Source: Dictyocoela muelleri
Taxonomy: Eukaryota; Microsporidia
Direction: 5' to 3'
Length of the DNA: 23,236 nt
NCBI GenBank assembly: GCA_016256075.1
Contig: SDVU01000061.1
Location: 1-23,236 of the forward strand
Shown: positions 18,267 through 23,236 of the stretch, one piece after another
How positions within the stretch are numbered: the stretch's first letter is position 1
Layout: each line of letters starts with the position of its first letter
Program-made: the position numbers and the translations under genes
Notes under the pieces: model-generated
What the model was told of the DNA's origin: nothing
Seen by the model: the letters and a program-made list of their open reading frames with translations, nothing else
Database searches by the model: none

Positions 18267-18946
18267 GGTTCTACAACGTGTTAGTCAATCCTAGAAGTCA
18301 TATCGAGAAGAAAAACGACAATATTGAAACATAAGCGAAATTTCATGGCATTTAATAATCCTGGAGCCTTTTTCATGTACTCGTATTTTTATTTAGAAAT
18401 TAGGAAATTCGCGTTATAATTTCCTAATTTGGAAATAAAAAATACGAGTATATGAAAAGGTCTCCGTGATTGTTAATTACCGTGAAATTTTGATCATCTT
18501 TATTTATTTACGTTTATTCTCTCGATATGACTTTTGGGATTGACTAACCCGGGTCTCACAGTATACTTTGTTTTTACAAAAGATATTAAAAATATAATTA
18601 AAATAACTATAAATTATCAGAAATTTTGTTTTTTTGTAAAAAAAAGTATACTGTGAGACACGGGTTAGTCAATCCTAAAAGTAATATCGAGAGAAAAAAC
18701 GAAAATAAAGAAAGATAATCGAAATTTCACGGTAAATAAGCATCTTTGAGCTCTTTTTCATATACTAGTATTTTTATTTTCAAATTAGGAAATTAGAACG
18801 CGGATTTCCTAATTTGTAAATAAAAATACGATTTATAAAAAAAAGTCTCCAGGATTATTAAATGCCATGAAATTTCGCTTATGTTTCAATATTGTCGTTT
18901 CTTTTCTCGATATGACTTCTAGGATTCACTAACCCGTTAGAGAACC
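18267..18946. mobile_element. Inverted-dimer MITE with Merlin-type ends
   Basis: Ends are GGTTCTACAACGTGTTAG and, reversed, GGTTCTCTAACGGGTTAG, with a perfect 8-bp duplication AAATATTT at 18259-18266 and 18947-18954. The 680 bp consist of two hairpins, 18267-18551 and 18661-18946, inverted to each other, with a 109-bp spacer that is itself a hairpin (GTCTCACAGTATACTT at 18553, its complement at 18644). The outermost arms (for example ATTGAAACATAAGCGAAATT and its complement) are nearly identical, closer to each other than to their partner arms within each hairpin. It sits within the MULE. No coding potential. Confidence 0.8.
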
Positions 18947-19055
18947 AAATATTTTTAACGAAAAAATTGAAAAATTTGATACATATCTTGATATTCAATA
19001 TTTAAAAGTGATATAAGCATTATTAAAATTAAAGAATAAAATCTTTTAATAAATA

Positions 19056-20851
19056 CAGTGTACCCTTTCAATAACGGTTACCCTAAATATCGGTTTCCTA
19101 CCAATAACAGTTTTAAAAAAATATTTTGGTAACGTAGACAGTTGTTTTGGCGTGTTTAGCAACTCTATATAACAGTTTTTCGTGTTTAAGAATAGCGGTT
19201 TTATTTTTTCTAAAAAATTTTATCCCATAATATTTAAAGAAAATAAAAAAAAAACTCAAAAACGTCTTACAATAGAGCAAAAACAAAGAAGAATTGCATA
19301 TAGAGATAAAAATCCGCATATGTCACATAGAGAATTATCTTATGAGTTTGAAGTACCTTTCTCAACCATAGGTGATATCTTGAGATCTTCAGATTTGATT
19401 TTAGAAAATACAGATAAAAAACTTCTAAAAAATCTCTAGCAACTATCCTTCTAATATTTTCGATTCAAGGCTTTTTTATTGGTTTAATCTCAAAAGGAAA
19501 AAGTTTTCTACACTTCAAGATGTTAATATAAAAACAATGGCCCTCGAATTAGCAGAAATTTATGGTATCAAAGAATTTAAAGCATCTAACGGCTTCATTC
19601 AAAAGTTAAAATCAAGACATAACATTACTTGCAAACTTATTAATGGCGAGTCTGGACTGATTAATGATGATATTATTGAATAATTTAAGGAGACTTATGA
19701 GAGAAAGCTTAAAGAGTAAGACAAATAGGATGTCTTTAACTGCGACGAAACAGGCTTCTTTTTTAAATGTACACCAACCAAAACATTATGTCCTAGAGAT
19801 TAAAAACAAATTAGAAGTAAATTTAGGAAGGAACGAATCACTATATTATTTTGTGTAAGTTTATCTGGTGAAAAATTAGAGTCATTGATTATCGGAAAAT
19901 TTAAAACACCTAGAGGATTTAAAAATTTAGATTTTTCAAAACTTGGCAATAATACGAGCATATTTCTAAGGCGTGGATGTCTTTAGGAATTTTTGAAAGA
20001 TAGCTTTCCAATTTGAACTTAAGGATGAAAAAGGAAGAGATAAAAATATTATTGACTCTTGATAATGCACCGGCACATCTTTTTGATACCGAATATATAA
20101 ATTTTGAGTTACTATATTTTCCCCAAGATGTTACTTCAAAGATTCAACCCTTAGACCAAGGAATTATCAAATATTTTAAATCACTTTACAAGAAGAAATT
20201 TAACATCAAGATTAATAATGAACTGGACTTAAATAGTTCTGAGACTTATTTTGACACTTTGAAAATATTTAAGATTTTTGATTCTATAAAATTAATATTG
20301 GAGTCATGGAAAGAAGTGACAATAGAAACCATTAAGAATTGTTTTAAAAAATCCATAGAAAATGCTTTTTTAGATGTAGAAATTAACGAAGCTGATAAAA
20401 TTCAAAATATAGACGATTATGAAGCACCTGCCTATGCTAACTTTGAAGATGATAAAATCTTTATCTAAGAAGCCAAAGAAGAAATTTCTAGATCGAAAAT
20501 CACGAATAAAGAAGAAGGACATGAAATGCTTAAATCAGACGATGAAAAAGAAACAAAAAATTATAAGATGGAGCCTACCCACTTTGAAGCGATGGAACAT
20601 GTTTCTGCATTAGAAACCTATTTTATCATTCATTGTCCTGAACATATTGACGAAATATATAATTTGAAAAATATTTTATTAAGAAGTAAAACAAAGAGAC
20701 ATCCTGATATTTTTGACTATATAAAACGATCTAGTAATAAATAAAATTTATTAAATACATTTTTTAAAGAATTATTCTTTTTACCGGTATTCATCTATAC
20801 CGGTCAAGAAAAAAAAGTCACCGTGAAAACCGTTATTGAGAGGGTACACTG
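19056..20851 (+). mobile_element. Tigger/pogo transposon, full length but broken
   Basis: The ends are inverted repeats of 24 bases with one mismatch, starting CAGTGTACCCT and containing CAATAACGGTT. They are flanked by the TA target dinucleotide (19054-19055 and 20852-20853). Length is 1796 bp. This is the youngest-looking large insertion, since both ends and the duplication are intact. It lies inside the MULE. Confidence 0.92.
19182..20744 (+). pseudogene. Tigger/pogo transposase, broken
   Basis: In order: an N-terminal helix-turn-helix of the psq/CENP-B type (RLTIEQKQRRIAYRDKN, then MSHRELSYEFEVPFSTIGDIL); a CENP-B-type second DNA-binding block (ALELAEIYGIKEFKASNGFI, IQKLKSRHNITCKLINGES); and the DDE catalytic core with NCDETGFFFK (first Asp at 19744), RGFKNLDF, LLTLDNAPAH (second Asp at 20061) and IQPLDQGIIKYFK (third Asp at 20154). 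The second and third Asp are 30 residues apart, as in pogo/Tigger. A C-terminal tail follows (SWKEVTIETIKNCFKKS). There are several frame shifts and in-frame stops (for example in the stretch before 19744), so it is inactive. Confidence 0.9.
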
Positions 20852-21032
20852 TAAATAAATTTGAATTCATTATTTTTGGTAATTTGATTAAAAACATTAC
20901 AAATTATAGTTTAAAATATCTTTGTATTTATTTAAAATCATTTTTTTTAAATTTTAAATTAAGGATGATGATTTTTTAGGGTTTATTTTTTGGGAACGAA
21001 AATCCGGCAACTCGTCCACTTGGACGAGTTGC

Positions 21033-21369
21033 ATAATTACGTTAAAAAACAAGTTTTTTAACCAAACAGTTGCATAGATTTTTTACTATCATAAAATCGA
21101 CTTTTCTTTGCTCGGCCAGCAGTTGTAAGCTTATTTATTTCAGAGATGGATGTGTAATTCTTTTGTTAATATTCAATCCTCGGCCCCATCCTTCTATTAA
21201 ATTCGTGGCCAAGAGTCCATATTTATTATTCTCTTATTAATTGACCAAAATTCAATAGAAAAAATGTTTTTCATTCGATTTCTGGCTTTAAATAATATTG
21301 TTAGAACAAAGACAACAAAATATCAAATTTTTCATAGTATTTATATTTGTTTAAAAAATCATTTAAATT
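21033..21369. other. A+T-rich spacer, no gene seen
   Basis: Contains a short palindrome (GTTAAAAAAC and GTTTTTTAAC, 21041-21062). A plus-strand open frame covering 21264-21560 overlaps the hairpin and has no protein-like features. Confidence 0.35.
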
Positions 21370-21671
21370 GGTTGGATTGTGCGAATAGTCTTTCTATTCG
21401 ACGGTGTTTATTTTTAATTTTGCCATCTCTGTTTCAAATATTTGAGCGTAAAAAATATTTTTTTAAAAAATACAAAGTAATCAGAAAAAGAAACAATAAC
21501 CTGCAAAACATCACACCGATGGTGTGTGATGTTTTTGTAGGTAATTGTTTCTTTTTCTGATTACTTTGTATTTTTTAAAAAAATATTTTTTACGCTCAAA
21601 TATTTGAAACAGAGGTGGCAAAATTAAAAATAAAAACCCTCGAATGGAAAGGCTATTCGCACAATGCATCC
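21370..21671. repeat. 302-bp hairpin, probable MITE
   Basis: Arms of about 150 bases meet at CATCACACC / GGTGTGTGATG near 21519 and are almost identical (for example AGTAATCAGAAAAAGAAAC on the left and its complement on the right). The ends are GGTTGGATTGTGCGAATAG and, reversed, GGATGCATTGTGCGAATAG. No target duplication is apparent, so a MITE or a simple inverted duplication are both possible. The match between arms implies recent origin. Confidence 0.75.
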
Positions 21672-22489
21672 ATTATAATCATTTATAATATTATTTGTAT
21701 CTTCGATTTTTATTACAGATAATTCTAAAATCATTTTAATACATATTATGAATTCACACTCTTTTTTATATAGTACTGAATGGTTAAATTGATGTATTTT
21801 TATCCAAATCAGCTGCAAAAAAATATAAATAAGAACCTTCGATTCGGCTTGAGGGGAAAATTTATTTTAAAGAAATGAATTTCGCGGTTCGAAGTAGATC
21901 AAAAATTATTCAGGAAAGTTTTTTAGATTGGATTTTAAAAAATCCGACTGTTTTTATAAGCTAAAATTGACTTTTTTTCATAATAAAATATGCTAATGGG
22001 ATGGTTTTATGGTAGATTACAGTCACTATTGTATAAATTTGATAATAATCACGTATACTACTCCTGAAAGTTACATCACAAATCCATACATCATTATAAG
22101 ATAAATTTAGAATATTTGAAAATTTCGAAATACTAAAACTCGATCAGAATCATTAATGCCTGAATCTTATAGAAAAAAACGTCTTTTATCAGTCTTTTTA
22201 TAATATCTAAAATGTCATCATTTAAATTCATTGTTCCGTGATTTCTTCGTATTTTAGAAGATAAATTTACTAATATTTTATAATTAGACACATATGGGAT
22301 TTTTTCTGTTGTCTTTTTTTATAAAAAGGCTTTCCGCGAAAATGCCTTAAACTTTTGAAAATTTTAATAGATAAATTAATTAAATATGTAATTAAATTTT
22401 TATTTTTTTTTGTAAATTTTATATTTTTTTCAATATTTCAAGAAATTCGGTACCATTGTAAAAATTATAATAGTTAACTATCCTTCATA
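21672..22489. other. A+T-rich region, no gene seen
   Basis: About 800 bases. Part of it may be the decayed 3-prime end of the neighbouring minus-strand MULE relic, but nothing can be recognised. Confidence 0.35.
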
Positions 22490-22711
22490 TTATCTCCTTT
22501 GAATCTTTCGAGTTTCTTTGTCTGATTTAAAATTATTCATCTTTAAAATATTTTGTTTCTTCTTTTTCTTTAAGATATCAATTATTATCACTAGTTCAGA
22601 ATCTTTCTTTACTAATTTCGAATTTAAATGGAGGTGATACGCTTCGCATGAATTAGTTGTTATAGGCATAGAATTCAATATTTGATGATTTACTGATCAA
22701 AATTTAATTTT
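22490..22711 (-). pseudogene. MULE transposase C-terminal relic
   Basis: On the minus strand the frame reads F, stop (TGA where Trp is expected), SVNHQILNSMPITTNSCEAY, then HLHLNSKLVKKDSELVIIID. This aligns with the block FWSVVSRLSSNIPIITNCLEDWHRSFN of the MULE at 16921-21032 and with the PRTTN block at 4323. The remainder is Lys-rich. The catalytic core is not recognised beyond 22711. It is a third MULE copy, opposite in orientation and strongly decayed. Confidence 0.6.
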
Positions 22712-23131
22712 TTTGTGGATATTTTAGCATTATTAATAATAAACTCCCATAGAAAAATTCATATATGTCTGAATATAATTCGCCTTCTTTTTTTTCATTT
22801 TATCAAATTCTTGAACAAGAGAATAACAGAGACAAAAGATAATATTCTTAAATATTTGATAAATTTTTAAAATCTTTATTTGTTTTATAATGTGTAATTA
22901 AATTCAATTTCTGTAAATACCACTGACCGAAAACTCACCGAAGATTTGTTTTCATTTGTTGTTTTCGATAAGTTTTTCCGAAAAAATCACCGAAAAATTT
23001 ATAACAAAATTTAAAATAATAGATATAATGAATTAGAGATATGATATTCTATGAATTATAATGTAAGTCTTTTATAAAAAAGGCTTAAAAATCCTATCTT
23101 GTAAATTTTACACAATTCATCAACAAGAATT
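22712..23131. other. Spacer with CCGAAAA-rich stretch
   Basis: Around 22923-22998 the phrases ACCGAAAA, CACCGAAG, TTCCGAAAA and CACCGAAAAA recur within 80 bases. MULE ends in this window also contain a CGAAAA motif, so this might be the end of the relic, but no inverted partner is seen. No gene. Confidence 0.3.
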
Positions 23132-23236
23132 TTTGGATCAAGTGTAAAATCTTGCCTGACAGGCAAGATTTTACACTTGATACATGCCCAGGCAAGATTT
23201 TACACTTGATACATGCCAGGCAAGATTTTACCTTAA
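23132..23236 (+). repeat. Palindromic tandem repeat at the window edge
   Basis: First a 24-bp-arm palindrome (ATCAAGTGTAAAATCTTGCC followed by TG, then its complement) centred near 23159. Then units starting CAGGCAAGATTTTACACTTG at 23160, 23189 and 23217, with lengths 29 and 28, linked by ATACATGCC. The array continues beyond the right edge. Confidence 0.85.

Larger units (their letters stand above)
16921..21032 (+). mobile_element. Decayed FLYWCH-type MULE with two nested insertions
   Basis: Inverted ends of about 55 bases: 16921-16975 and 20978-21032. Each has an outermost small hairpin (GCAACTCGTC...GAGTTGC) followed by CCGGATTTTCGTCCCCAAAAA (one base longer A run on the right). The transposase relic starts 16 bases inside the left end. 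The element is interrupted by the MITE at 18267-18946 and the Tigger at 19056-20851; without them it would be about 1.6 kb. A target duplication is uncertain: TTAAAAAAACA (16902) and TTAAAAAACA (21042) are similar but lie 8-9 bases outside the hairpins, so the true ends may be there. Confidence 0.8.

Noticed and set aside
23132-23236. A CRISPR array
   Set aside because: Spacing sequence is nearly the same between units and only about eight bases long; the organism looks eukaryotic.

Overview
The window is very A+T-rich, with only two intact protein genes. The rest is a dense graveyard of DNA transposons and hairpin repeats. Three things point to a microsporidian, probably one of the larger, repeat-rich genomes. 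The genes are intronless, short of flanking signals and fast-evolving. Both starts carry a CCC or GGG triplet within a few bases of the ATG, a pattern known from microsporidian genes. The transposons (Merlin, FLYWCH-type MULE, Tigger/pogo, BED-finger hAT) are types reported from microsporidia and their animal hosts. The species cannot be named from this sequence.

Host genes. A tRNA (guanine-N2)-methyltransferase of the Trm11 family lies on the minus strand (776-2149). It has an expanded Asn/Ser/Asp repeat spliced between its N-terminal part and its methyltransferase domain. A LisH / poly-Asn / WD40-like regulator of the LEUNIG-Flo8 type lies on the plus strand (14216-16228). They are about 12 kb apart and show no functional link.

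Layout. 1-775: repeat tail and spacer. 2215-4070: an unclassified inverted-repeat element that holds a Merlin-type MITE and a large palindromic minisatellite resembling GGGGTTA. 4134-4750: a MULE relic between two 81-bp direct repeats. 4974-5864: two hairpin MITEs placed back to back, sharing one target duplication. 6049-7310: copies of an unclassified repeat (called R here) with tRNA-like A and B boxes, one split by another MITE. 7620-10418: a decayed hAT. 10891-12371: a decayed Merlin whose 3-prime arm carries a small hairpin insertion. 12575-13160: another R copy. 13161-16920: the WD40 gene and its flanks. 16921-21032: a decayed FLYWCH-MULE, itself invaded by a 680-bp inverted-dimer MITE with Merlin ends and by a complete but broken Tigger. 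21370-21671: a large hairpin. 22490-22711: a third MULE relic. 23132-23236: a palindromic tandem repeat running off the end.

The clearest overall result is a readable insertion history. Terminal repeats and target duplications can be matched base by base for the Merlin, Tigger, hAT and several MITE insertions. At least three MITEs have GG-starting ends with 8-bp duplications, and two of them share their end sequence with the resident Merlin. All translations and alignments were done by eye, so family assignments rest on motif recognition and not on database searches.
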